DNA of 59,972 nucleotides from a virus, in the IMG/VR virus record IMGVR_UViG_3300041402_000464, positions 1-59,972 of that record. One strand, written 5' to 3'. The translations under genes were made by a program, and so were the position numbers. Under the pieces are notes generated by a model. The model made no database searches, was not told where the DNA came from, and saw nothing but the letters and a program-made list of their open reading frames with translations. Within the stretch, counting starts at the first letter, position 1; each line of letters starts with the position of its first letter. Below are positions 7,561 through 14,181 of this stretch, piece after piece.

Positions 7561-8408
7561 GTGATATCCCGGAGAAGATAATCCTTGAGCCAGGTATCTA
7601 TCCAGATATCTCCAATGAAGACTATCACAATAAAATTGAGGGGGTAAGCAACTCTTGGCTGCAAAAATTCAAGTATTGCCCTGCTAATGCCATACTTCAA
7701 CAGAATAGTGAGGCAGATCACTTTGTTTTCGGACGAGCCTTTCACGCCTTAGTCTTGGAAGGCCCCGTTGTTTTCAATAACGAGTTTGCTGTTTCTCCTG
7801 ACCCGCCCTGCCCTGCCGATAGAAACCCTAAAGGATGGCGTAATACAACTGATTATAAGGCTGCCATAGCAAAATTTAAGGCTCAAAATATAGGCAAAGC
7901 TCTCATAAGCTTGGAAGACTACAAACACCTCAAAGGGATGGACTCTGCGGTCAAGAAACATCCTCTAAGCAAAGAGGTCTTAAAAGACGGTATTCCTGAG
8001 CAAACTGTTATCTGGATAGATGAAGACACGGGGCTAAGGTGTAAGTGTAGACCTGATTGGATACCCACTGGTGACAACAATGCTTTAGCTGATCTTAAAT
8101 CTGCGAAGGGTGCGGCCTACCATGCATTCAAAAGATCTATGTGGGATTATGGTTATGATCGGCAGGCTGCTTTTTATCTTGATGGATACAATGCGGCAAC
8201 AGGTTCAGAGTTTGATGCCTTTGTTTTCCCTGTAGTAGAGAAGAAACCTCCATATCTAACAGGTTGTTATCCTGTGGGCGAAGAAAGTATGACCAGGGGG
8301 AGAGTGGAATATAAAAAGCTTTTAGGCCAGGTAAAGGAATGTATGGAAACCGGATACTGGCCACCTTATGTTCTTGATTGGCGAGAGCCAGATCAAAGCG
8401 AACTTTAA
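7557..8408 (+). CDS. PD-(D/E)XK exonuclease, RecE/DUF3799-like
   Basis: The 283-residue protein begins with the typical ISNEDYHN...VSNSWLQKFKYCPA lead-in of phage PD-(D/E)XK exonucleases. It has FGRAFHALVLE, then the active-site core CRPDWIP...ALADLKSAK (Asp, then D-L-K) and a following helix with DRQAAFYLDGY. Members degrade one strand of duplex ends to make 3' tails for the annealing protein. With RecT downstream it forms a two-part recombination system. Translationally coupled to the MazG-like gene by ATGA. Confidence 0.86.
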   Translation: MSDIPEKIILEPGIYPDISNEDYHNKIEGVSNSWLQKFKYCPANAILQQNSEADHFVFGRAFHALVLEGPVVFNNEFAVSPDPPCPADRNPKGWRNTTDYKAAIAKFKAQNIGKALISLEDYKHLKGMDSAVKKHPLSKEVLKDGIPEQTVIWIDEDTGLRCKCRPDWIPTGDNNALADLKSAKGAAYHAFKRSMWDYGYDRQAAFYLDGYNAATGSEFDAFVFPVVEKKPPYLTGCYPVGEESMTRGRVEYKKLLGQVKECMETGYWPPYVLDWREPDQSEL

Positions 8409-8430
8409 TAATTCAATAAAGGATAATAAA

Positions 8431-8643
8431 ATGAAATCGTATATAGGATGCAAGATAATACAAGCAGAAAAAATGACACAGGGCGCTTTTTTAGATGAAA
8501 AAGAAGCTCCTGTACCTACCGAGGCCGTTGGAAGGAAAGGCTATAAGGTAAAATACCCGGACGGATATACAAGCTGGTCTCCCAAAGAAGCTTTTGAATT
8601 AGCTTATAGGAAAATAACTGATTCAGAAAAAGAACTAATTTAA
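8431..8643 (+). CDS. Small conserved phage protein (SWSP motif)
   Basis: The ATG at 8431 with AAGG upstream gives 70 residues. The pattern YIGCKIIQAEKMT ... GYKVKYPDGYTSWSPKEAFE is a widespread small phage protein of unknown function, found in many temperate phage early operons. It follows the exonuclease by 22 bases. Confidence 0.72.
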   Translation: MKSYIGCKIIQAEKMTQGAFLDEKEAPVPTEAVGRKGYKVKYPDGYTSWSPKEAFELAYRKITDSEKELI

Positions 8644-8649
8644 TTCAAT

Positions 8650-8762
8650 TTGATGGGGTGAGGTGAAGCTAAAACAATAGTGTTGGAACTTCATACTCTG
8701 AGGCAATGGTGTCTTGCAAAGCATTTGATGTGCGTTATCTTGTAGGATATAGCCCCCATCAA
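8650..8762. other. Structured intergenic element A (long-range 9-bp stem)
   Basis: TTGATGGGG (8650-8658) is exactly complementary to CCCCATCAA (8754-8762), closing a 113-nt element that fills the gap between the small phage protein and recT. Internal short hairpins are possible, but no tRNA T-arm is seen. It shares the flank TAATTCAATTTG with element B at 9839-9850, downstream of recT. Confidence 0.45.
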
Positions 8763-8794
8763 TCTTTTAAATACAATAACGAAAGGAGAAAATT

Positions 8795-9841
8795 ATGTCT
8801 GAAAGAAAACAGTTTGAACTGATGGCGCTGGAGGCTAAAGGTGCCTTCTTAAAGGTTTCCGATGAGGCAACTTTCAGTAAGGAGATTATGTATGCCTTGC
8901 AGATATTAAGGGGGAGTTCGTACTTACAAAGATGTGCGCCTCAAACGATTAAAAACGCTGTCACAAACATAGCTTTGACAGGTGCAACATTAAATCCTGC
9001 GCTACAACAGGCGTTTCTTATACCTAGAAATATAATGGTAGACGGCAAAAAAGTAATGTCCTGCTGCCTAGATTTCTCTTACAGGGGCCTCATTAAGATT
9101 GCAACCGATACCGGAAGCGTTACCCATTGGGATGCTGTAGAGGTTTTCGAGGGTGACGACTTTGGAATAATACAGGGTTCCGAAAATCCTCACGTTCATC
9201 ATATCCCAAAATTCCCACGCGACCCACAAGCTCCATTAATAGCTGTTTATTCCAGAGCAACCCTGCATAACGGGGATAAGTCTTTTCTGGTCATGGAGAG
9301 GCATGAAATTGAGGCCACAAGGAAGACCTCTCAATGCCCTGAATCCCCAGCTTGGAAAAATCAATACGGGGAGATGTCTAAAAAAACGGTAATGAAACGG
9401 CACTACAAGACTCTACCCCAGACAGATCGCATGGCCGAGGCTATTCAGGTCTTAAATGAGCATGAGGGCTTCGAGGTCAAAAAGAAGGGTGATAAGGCTA
9501 AAGATATCCTCAATAGATTCGGCTGTGATAATTCGGAAGAGGCTGAATACACAGATATGAACGAGACTCCAAGAGGTGAAGAGGCGTCGGTAGAGAAGAA
9601 ACCGGAAGCAGCCCCTGGAAGCCCCGAGAAGAAGGAAGCTGCCAAACCAAAGGGTAGTGCCTCTCCTGCACAGATCAAGAAGATTCAAACCGTTATGAGC
9701 GAGATGGGCCTTAAGTCCGAAGACGAGCAGCTTGATTGGATTACTTTCAACTTCGAGATCAAGATACCTGCGGTTGACGGCCTAAGTAAAGATCAGGCTA
9801 ATCAGATCATCAAAGGTCTTGAGAAAACAGGTAAAAAGTAA
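8795..9841 (+). CDS. recT: RecT-family single-strand annealing protein
   Basis: The 348-residue protein carries the RecT core: LQRCAPQTIKNAVTNIALTGATLNPALQQAFLIPR, then CLDFSYRGLIKIA, VYSRATLHNG and KKTVMKRHYKTLP, all hallmark RecT/Red-beta-superfamily segments. It binds ssDNA produced by the upstream exonuclease and anneals complementary strands. The C-terminal 100 residues are a charged linker (KPEAAPGSPEKKEAAKPKG) and a small helical tail. AAAGGAG lies just ahead of the ATG. Confidence 0.93.
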   Translation: MSERKQFELMALEAKGAFLKVSDEATFSKEIMYALQILRGSSYLQRCAPQTIKNAVTNIALTGATLNPALQQAFLIPRNIMVDGKKVMSCCLDFSYRGLIKIATDTGSVTHWDAVEVFEGDDFGIIQGSENPHVHHIPKFPRDPQAPLIAVYSRATLHNGDKSFLVMERHEIEATRKTSQCPESPAWKNQYGEMSKKTVMKRHYKTLPQTDRMAEAIQVLNEHEGFEVKKKGDKAKDILNRFGCDNSEEAEYTDMNETPRGEEASVEKKPEAAPGSPEKKEAAKPKGSASPAQIKKIQTVMSEMGLKSEDEQLDWITFNFEIKIPAVDGLSKDQANQIIKGLEKTGKK

Positions 9842-9847
9842 TTCAAT

Positions 9848-10032
9848 TTGTGAGGTGGCGGAATAGGTAAACGCAGGTGTCTAATTTCTACAACCTTGTC
9901 GATGTCGCAATAGTAGAGGCAGAAGAGAGTAATGGCAATTGCAGGGTGACTATACAGGTAACAAATTGATAGCCACAAATAAAACGGAGACAATGGCTGG
10001 CGCTCCATCCTGTCAAATCCCTGCCCTCACAA
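9848..10032 (+). ncRNA. Structured element B: tRNA-Leu-like with interrupted T-loop
   Basis: A closing stem (TTGTGAGG 9848-9855 with CCTCACAA 10025-10032) is followed by TG-GCG-GAATAGGTAAA-CGC (9856-9874), which matches the class II tRNA-Leu D-arm. The T-stem halves CAGGG (9942-9946) and CCCTG (10019-10023) are present, but about 65 nt (9948-10012) separate the bases that would form a normal TTCAAAT T-loop. The anticodon region does not fold into a standard 7-nt loop. It looks like a tRNA relic or a tRNA-mimic RNA rather than a functional tRNA. Confidence 0.45.
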
Positions 10033-10050
10033 TTCATTTAAGGAGATATT

Positions 10051-10458
10051 ATGGGTAAGCGTGGTGAGATTCATCCGGTATACGGTATGACGGAAGCGGC
10101 TTTCTTTGGTAAGTTTAGAGCAGCCATAAGGAAGGAATGGCGCAATAGTAAAATGTATAAAGATGTAGTCTTAAAGGCACGAATACCATGCACCGACGGT
10201 AGTAGAAAGAAGTGGGTAGTGCCTTGCGCTGACTGCGGTACGTTATATTATCTTGACCAAAGAATTAAGGTTCCTACTGCCGATGGCAAGAAGATGAAAG
10301 ATGTTCCGGCATACCAAAGAGATCATAAGACTGACGCTGGTTCATGTAGGACGTTTAAAGAGATAGGGGAGTTTGCTGAGAAAATGAATTGTCCATCTGA
10401 AGAGTTGCAGATAATGTGCTACCACTGTCACTATAAGAAAACACATAAAAAGGAGTAG
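10051..10458 (+). CDS. HNH-like zinc-binding protein
   Basis: The 135-residue protein has a CADCG knuckle (about residue 57), a central YQRDHKTDAGSC (Asp-His of an HNH active site) and a C-terminal CYHCHYKKTH (second Cys pair and the final His). This order matches compact HNH nucleases with a structural zinc. A nuclease role in recombination or junction processing fits its place between recT and ssb. ATG 10051 follows AAGGAGA. Confidence 0.68.
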   Translation: MGKRGEIHPVYGMTEAAFFGKFRAAIRKEWRNSKMYKDVVLKARIPCTDGSRKKWVVPCADCGTLYYLDQRIKVPTADGKKMKDVPAYQRDHKTDAGSCRTFKEIGEFAEKMNCPSEELQIMCYHCHYKKTHKKE

Positions 10459-10464
10459 GTTGCC

Positions 10465-10947
10465 ATGGCAAGTGAATCAACTCAGTTCAAAGAAGGCGAG
10501 GAACACACCAACTGGAAAGGTGGATATTATTATGATGCTTGTGGATACAAAAGAATATTAATATCCAAAAATACCTATCGGTGTGAGCATGTACTTGTCA
10601 TGGAAAAACATCTTGGCAGAAACCTGTTAGCAGATGAGATTGTCCATCATAAAAATGGGGTAAGGGACGATAACAGGTTAGAAAATTTAGAGTTGATGTC
10701 TCGGAGCCAGCACAACCGACTTCATCAAACCGGGAAAAAGGCTTCGGAAGAAACAAGGGCAAAATTTAGGCGTCTCAGGAAGGGTACAAATCAAAAAGAA
10801 AGTCATAACCAGTGGAGGTCTGATATAACTAAAGACAAAGTAATAGATGTTATCGCGCAAACAAAAACATTTAAAGAGGCAGCTAAATTTTTAAATATAA
10901 CTGCCGATGCACTAAGGATACGACGAAAATATTATAATTTAAAATAA
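10465..10947 (+). CDS. HNH homing endonuclease
   Basis: The 160-residue protein has the HNH_3 signature: EHVLVMEKHLGRNLLADEIVHHKNGVRDDNRLENLELMSR-type sequence (His-His-x-Asn-Gly near residues 58-66), followed by SQHNRLH. The C-terminal part (TKTFKEAAKFLNITADALRIRRK) is a helix-turn-helix for target recognition. It is a free-standing mobile gene inserted between phage genes; homologous modules appear at 53635-54243. Confidence 0.88.
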   Translation: MASESTQFKEGEEHTNWKGGYYYDACGYKRILISKNTYRCEHVLVMEKHLGRNLLADEIVHHKNGVRDDNRLENLELMSRSQHNRLHQTGKKASEETRAKFRRLRKGTNQKESHNQWRSDITKDKVIDVIAQTKTFKEAAKFLNITADALRIRRKYYNLK

Positions 10948-10959
10948 GGAGGTTTAAAT

Positions 10960-11397
10960 ATGTCAGGTTTAAATAAGGTCCAGCTCATTGGTAATGTGTG
11001 TCATGACCTTGAAGTGAGATACACAAAAAGCGGCCAGGCCGTGACGAGTTTTAGTCTTGCAACTAATGAAAGGTGGACGAAAAAAGACGGCACAAAAGAG
11101 GACAAGACAGAATTTCATCGCATTGTGATCTGGGGGAAGCTGGCTGAAATATCAGGGGAATATCTCTCTAAAGGAAAACAAATTTACGTCGAGGGTAAAA
11201 ATCAGACAAGGGAGTGGGACGATAAAGAGGGTAATAAGAAGCAGACTACAGAGGTTGTGTGTCACGTTATGACTATGCTTGGTCAGGCTTCGGGTTCTTC
11301 CTCTCCGTCTACTGGTGACAGTTCTGCTTCGTCTGGTGGCCAACAAAGCTCAAGCGATGGAGAACCAGACTTCGAGGACGACGACATCCCTTTTTGA
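10960..11397 (+). CDS. ssb: Single-stranded DNA-binding protein
   Basis: The 145-residue protein begins with the canonical SSB OB-fold (SGLNKVQLIGNVCHDLEVRYT; FHRIVIWGKLAEISGEYLSKG; YVEGKNQTREWDDKEGNKK), then a Ser/Gly/Gln linker and the acidic tip DDDIPF that recruits host replication proteins. Its length and ending are like bacterial SSB. AAGGAGG precedes the ATG. Confidence 0.95.
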   Translation: MSGLNKVQLIGNVCHDLEVRYTKSGQAVTSFSLATNERWTKKDGTKEDKTEFHRIVIWGKLAEISGEYLSKGKQIYVEGKNQTREWDDKEGNKKQTTEVVCHVMTMLGQASGSSSPSTGDSSASSGGQQSSSDGEPDFEDDDIPF

Positions 11398-11403
11398 TCT
11401 ACA

Positions 11404-11560
11404 ATTTGTGAGGTGGCAACAAAGCCTGTCAATCAACTGTCAATTGCATTGATACCTAACGGGCCTCACGATCCTTAATTTCATTGAATCCACTATTACA
11501 GTGGATTCATTAAAGGGAAGGATAACGCCATTATCAGCGGCCGCATTTAGAAGGGAGACC
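11404..11560. other. Structured intergenic element C before the cassette array
   Basis: It opens with TTGTGAGGTGGC, identical to the start of element B, and GTGAGG pairs with CCTCAC near 11465-11470. Further on, GAATCCACT and AGTGGATTC (11485-11507) form a perfect 9-bp hairpin with a 5-nt loop, flanked by ATCCTT/AAGGAT. No gene is seen here. ACCTAAC at about 11453 could be a decayed attC R'' box. Confidence 0.45.
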
Positions 11561-11561
11561 T

Positions 11562-11876
11562 ATGAACACTGAAACGGGAACAGAAAGCAACACAGATCAA
11601 AGTGAGACAACGGTTAGCGGTCGGTTGCATAAATTTGTTATGCCTGTCGTGCTTGGAGAAGGTAAAAAGTGGGATCGGACAATCCCCTTCTCAAAACTAA
11701 GCGAGGAACTGGCTGAAAGGAAACTCGGGCAAACTTTAAAACAACTGATGGAGTGTGGTGGGGTATCCCCCAGCGAAGCAATAGCTATTATGGAGGGCGA
11801 CGCTTGGAATCATGTATCCGATAAAATTGGTTTAGAGATATTAAACCATATATTCTATGCAGCACCAAAGGCATAA
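11562..11876 (+). CDS. Cassette 1 gene, hypothetical protein
   Basis: The 104-residue frame starts at ATG 11562 behind AAGGGAG. An alternative start is the ATG at 11640, which lies within the cassette border GTTATGCC and would give the shorter protein beginning MPVVLGEG. The core (KLSEELAERKLGQTLKQLMECGGVSPSEAIAIME) is helical with no family recognised. The stop codon TAA sits inside the right border GGCATAAC, as is usual for integron cassette genes. Confidence 0.7.
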   Translation: MNTETGTESNTDQSETTVSGRLHKFVMPVVLGEGKKWDRTIPFSKLSEELAERKLGQTLKQLMECGGVSPSEAIAIMEGDAWNHVSDKIGLEILNHIFYAAPKA

Positions 11877-11998
11877 CGACCAAGATCAGGGGCTTGCGGG
11901 CCACCTGAGACAAAGGAGGAATTAAGACAATGACTGAAGAAGCGAAAACCCCAGACGAAACTAGTGGTAGCGAGTCCCTTGCAGCGCCTGGTTCTGCC
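11870..11998 (+). repeat. attC-like site between cassettes 1 and 2 (partly overwritten)
   Basis: R'' GGCATAAC and L''-like GACCAAGATCAGG are followed by a hairpin: TCAGGGGC 11886-11893 pairs with GCC-A-CCTGA 11900-11908, with one extrahelical A. The matching 3' half appears displaced to CCTTGCAGCGCC-TG-GTTCTGCC (11977-11998), beyond a new ribosome site and start codon at 11930. Confidence 0.55.
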
Positions 11999-12211
11999 GC
12001 GCCTAGATATTTTACCGTGGGGGAACTTTGGGGGCCATGCCCATGCTTAGTGGATGGATGCCCGAGTTATCTGGCTTGGACTATTAAATTGACTGCCGAG
12101 GAAAATAATAAGCTACCCGAGCAATCTGGACCGGAAGCTGTAAAATATATATTCAAGCATAAATTAGGAATACCAATGTGTGAAAGTTGCTTGGGAAAAG
12201 AAAAGCGGTAG
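11930..12211 (+). CDS. Cassette 2 gene, Cys-rich hypothetical protein
   Basis: This 93-residue protein starts at ATG 11930 behind AAAGGAGG. The first 25 residues (Glu/Thr/Ser/Ala-rich) are encoded upstream of the putative cassette border at 11991 and look like a late-added extension. The core (YFTVGELWGPCPCLVDGCPSY ... PMCESCLGKEKR) has Cys pairs that could bind zinc. The TAG stop lies in the right border GGTAGAAC. Confidence 0.68.
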   Translation: MTEEAKTPDETSGSESLAAPGSAAPRYFTVGELWGPCPCLVDGCPSYLAWTIKLTAEENNKLPEQSGPEAVKYIFKHKLGIPMCESCLGKEKR

Positions 12212-12244
12212 AACAATTAAGCTCAGGGTCTTCGGACGCTGGAG
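12207..12244 (+). repeat. attC-like 5' half after cassette 2
   Basis: GGTAGAAC (12207-12214) is followed by CTCAG-G-GTC (12222-12230), a TTCG loop and GAC-G-CTGGAG (12235-12244), a stem with extrahelical G. A candidate 3' half, CCTTGCAGCGCC then GTTATCTG, occurs only at 12394-12415, inside the next gene. Confidence 0.5.
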
Positions 12245-12255
12245 GAGGCGGAAAG

Positions 12256-12570
12256 ATGGATTGTGTAAATACAGAATGTGATGGATATGATGAAAACTGT
12301 GTGGATAACTGTAGTGCGTCAGATATGTATAAAGCTGAAGAGTGTTGTGACTATAAACCCCTTAAAGCCCAGACAGAACCCGTGGCCGAAGTACCTTGCA
12401 GCGCCGGGTTATCTGTGGAGCTATTAAAAGAAAGATGTGAGGGACTAGAAACCATTCAAACCTGTTTCGAAGATGCGGCAAAAAATGTGATTACCGGATG
12501 GGAATCGGATGATAAGCAAATGTTTATTAGAGGGATAAAGGGATTGCAGATATTAATGGGGAACAGATAA
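12256..12570 (+). CDS. Cassette 3 gene, Cys-rich N-terminus fused to helical core
   Basis: The 104-residue frame starts at ATG 12256 behind GGAGGAGG. The N-terminal 50 residues carry many cysteines (CVNTECDGYDENCVDNC; EECCDY). The rest (ELLKERCEGLETIQTCFEDAAKN) is helical. The cassette border GTTATCTG (12408) falls inside the gene, so the original cassette protein may have begun at GTG 12414; the Cys-rich part would then be a fusion. The stop is inside the right border CAGATAAC. Confidence 0.66.
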   Translation: MDCVNTECDGYDENCVDNCSASDMYKAEECCDYKPLKAQTEPVAEVPCSAGLSVELLKERCEGLETIQTCFEDAAKNVITGWESDDKQMFIRGIKGLQILMGNR

Positions 12571-12620
12571 CTATGAATTCAGAGCGAGCGTTAGCGATGC
12601 GCTGCAATGGCGTGTTATGG
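12564..12620 (+). repeat. attC site between cassettes 3 and 4
   Basis: R'' CAGATAAC (12564-12571) and R' GTTATGG (12614-12620) enclose partly complementary arms (ATTCA-GA-GCG with CGCTGCAAT) with unpaired extra bases. Length is about 57 bp, within the usual attC range. Confidence 0.72.
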
Positions 12621-12647
12621 CACATGATTATCTAGGAGGATAAAAAA

Positions 12648-12848
12648 ATGGGGTTGGTAAACGGATTATTAAGATGTAAAAACTCTACAAGTGGAGAACA
12701 TTCTTGGAGAGGCTCGGACGAACAGAGAGCGCCTAGAGACAGAGGCAAGCCCGAAGTGTGTAGCTTATGCAATCAATTTCTTGAAACCGTAAAGAAGAGA
12801 ACAGAAGATTATCGTCAAGCCCTAGAAGAAGGGCGCGAAACATTTTAG
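12648..12848 (+). CDS. Cassette 4 gene, small zinc-finger-like protein
   Basis: The 66-residue frame starts at ATG 12648 behind AGGAGG, 27 bases after the left border GTTATGGCAC. It contains C-x(8)-H near the N-terminus and CSLCNQF in the middle, with charged flanks (RGSDEQRAPRDRGKPE), suggesting a small zinc-binding protein. Unknown family, as is usual for cassette genes. Confidence 0.7.
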   Translation: MGLVNGLLRCKNSTSGEHSWRGSDEQRAPRDRGKPEVCSLCNQFLETVKKRTEDYRQALEEGRETF

Positions 12849-12852
12849 GATT

Positions 12853-12925
12853 GTGCCATAACTGTGAGCTAAATCGCTGACATAAACGAAGTGTTGGCAG
12901 TCGAAATTTCAGCGCTTTGTTATGC
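12853..12925 (+). repeat. attC site between cassettes 4 and 5
   Basis: GTGCCATAAC (12853-12862) and GTTATGC (12919-12925) flank arms with interrupted pairing (GAGCT-AAAT-CG-CTG with CAG-TCG-AAATTTC-AGCGC). Length is about 70 bp. Confidence 0.75.
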
Positions 12926-12948
12926 GCTGGCTAATTAAGGAGGATAAA

Positions 12949-13152
12949 TTGGAAGAGATGATAAATAAGATATGCGGTCAATTGCCGGAAGGCTGGGAAA
13001 TAAACTTGTGCATGGAAAACGGTGCGGCCTGGGTGGAGTTAATTAGCCAGAACGGAAACGGAGGAGAGGACATGCATATAGATGGGGGAGATAAAACCCT
13101 TGAAGAGCAATTAAATGAGGCATTGTGTGTTGCTAACGGGTTTAGCGCATAA
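12949..13152 (+). CDS. Cassette 5 gene, small acidic protein
   Basis: A TTG at 12949 directly follows AAGGAGG with a short spacer and gives 67 residues. An ATG at 12922 inside the border GTTATGCGC is in frame but has no ribosome site. The product (EEMINKICGQLPEGWEINLCMENGAAWVELIS) looks like a small alpha/beta protein. The TAA stop is part of the right border GCGCATAAC. Confidence 0.66.
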   Translation: MEEMINKICGQLPEGWEINLCMENGAAWVELISQNGNGGEDMHIDGGDKTLEEQLNEALCVANGFSA

Positions 13153-13275
13153 CGATGGAGCTAACCAGCCACGGGGTAAAGGCTAAAGCCCTCAAGTTAG
13201 CATTATTATTTATTAACCTTTCCCTTATCCAACTTGACACCTCTGTTAGTGGTCTGGTTGAGCGTGGGGTTAGGT
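13145..13275 (+). repeat. attC site between cassettes 5 and 6 (long type)
   Basis: R'' GCATAAC (13147-13153) and R' GTTAGGT (13269-13275) frame a 129-bp site. L'' GCTAACCAGCCAC (13160-13172) pairs completely with L' GTGGTCTGGTTGAGC (13249-13263), apart from two extrahelical bases, the hallmark of folded attC DNA. Confidence 0.82.
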
Positions 13276-13796
13276 GATGAAGCGTTGGTTGAAATATCTT
13301 CCTTTTGCGGCAACGGTTCGGCTGTTTTTTTATGAAGAGCCGATGACTGAGAAGCGGATACTTCTTGAGACACTGTATTTTTCATTTTTGCTTGGAGGTA
13401 TATCGTGCCCATTGACGCTGTGGCTGCTATTAAAGCTCCAAGCAGGGCACCAATGAAAGCAAAAATTGCTAATTTTTTAGATAAAGCAATTTGCTTGCCG
13501 TGAATTTCAAGAGTGAGGTCTTCTTGTTTCTGATAAATTTCACGTGTAAGTTCAGCTTGTTTATCGTGAAGACGTCTAGCAGAAGAAGATTGATCGGAGG
13601 CAAGATTATGGTTGGCGCGAAGTTGTTCTTCAAGAAGTTGTTCGTTGAGACTATGTTGCTCTTCAAGTGACTTGTTTTTTAGAACAAGTTTAATAATCTC
13701 GAAGTCTGAGCTGGTGCCACCAAGTTGAGCAATAGCATGACAAAGATCAGATGGTTGCATGGAACTATAATATAAAAATTTTTCTGATGGATTCAT
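13206..13796 (-). CDS. Cassette 6 gene, reversed: coiled-coil membrane protein
   Basis: The 196-residue protein is read against the direction of the other cassette genes. Residues 45-100 form a Gln/Glu/Leu-rich coiled coil (LEEQHSLNEQLLEEQL; KQAELTREIYQKQEDLTLEI). Residues about 110-132 form one membrane helix (LAIFAFIGALLGALIAATAS), and the remainder is a low-complexity polar tail. The last 23 codons read through the 3' half of the attC site (13206-13275), so the C-terminus is probably not conserved. Its ribosome site AGGTG lies in the border at 13805. Function unknown; a membrane-acting cassette protein is a reasonable guess. Confidence 0.68.
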   Translation of the reverse strand: MNPSEKFLYYSSMQPSDLCHAIAQLGGTSSDFEIIKLVLKNKSLEEQHSLNEQLLEEQLRANHNLASDQSSSARRLHDKQAELTREIYQKQEDLTLEIHGKQIALSKKLAIFAFIGALLGALIAATASMGTIYLQAKMKNTVSQEVSASQSSALHKKTAEPLPQKEDISTNASSPNPTLNQTTNRGVKLDKGKVNK

Positions 13797-13804
13797 ATTT
13801 TAAA

Positions 13805-13876
13805 CACCTAACGAAAAAGCTAACCCTGTTGGCTGAACGGAGTGAAGACAATCCGTGGTTGAGCGCGGGGTTAGAC
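13805..13876 (+). repeat. attC site between cassettes 6 and 7
   Basis: R'' CACCTAAC (13805-13812), arm GCTAACC (13819-13825) and distal ACGGA pair with TCCGT-GGTTGAGC, then R' GTTAGAC (13870-13876). It shares GGTTGAGCG-GGGGTTAG (one variable base) with the attC at 13255-13273, showing the two sites are related. Confidence 0.82.
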
Positions 13877-13891
13877 AAAATGGAGGTTGAC

Positions 13892-14095
13892 ATGGGATGG
13901 TTAACAAGGTTATTTGGGCAGAGTGGGAAAGTAAGGTTTGAAGGCGTGACTATCGAAGGGCAAAAATTTACAGGGAAAGTTAAAATAGAAATATTTAACA
14001 TGGACAAAGAGGAAATTGAAGCCAAGCTGAAAGATATGCTTTATGTAGAAACTGGACAGAAAGCAAGAGAGCTTCATATTGTGGCTTTTGTCTAA
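13892..14095 (+). CDS. Cassette 7 gene, small beta-rich protein
   Basis: The 67-residue frame starts at ATG 13892 behind GGAGG. An upstream ATG at 13880 lacks a site. The sequence (MGWLTRLFGQSGKVRFEGVT...KFTGKVKIEIF) has alternating hydrophobic strands and a final helix, a compact fold typical of small cassette proteins. The stop TAA lies in the right border GTCTAAC. Function unknown. Confidence 0.72.
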   Translation: MGWLTRLFGQSGKVRFEGVTIEGQKFTGKVKIEIFNMDKEEIEAKLKDMLYVETGQKARELHIVAFV

Positions 14096-14154
14096 CGACC
14101 AAGATCACCGGAAGGCACCGCAGGTGACTTTCCGTGTGAAGCGCATTGTTATCT
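14090..14154 (+). repeat. attC site between cassettes 7 and 8
   Basis: R'' GTCTAAC (14090-14096), then GACCAAGATCAC. TCAC-CGGAA pairs with TTCCG-TGTGA with one extrahelical base, then AGCGCATTG and R' GTTATCT (14148-14154). It is 65 bp long and the most canonical-looking attC of the array. Confidence 0.83.
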
Positions 14155-14181
14155 TGCGCTATTAATAGAGAGGATAAGTCA

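Noticed and set aside
8650-8762. attC site or tRNA in the gap upstream of recT
   Set aside because: No matching R''/R' boxes and no T-arm; only the closing stem is clear.
9848-10032. Functional tRNA-Leu gene
   Set aside because: The D-arm and stem ends fit, but the anticodon loop and T-loop do not form without removing inserted bases, so I list it only as a tRNA-like element.
13283-13456. Rightward ORF of about 58 codons opposite the reversed cassette gene
   Set aside because: It has no good ribosome site and is the complement of a coiled-coil/TM gene that looks real; kept only as a remark.
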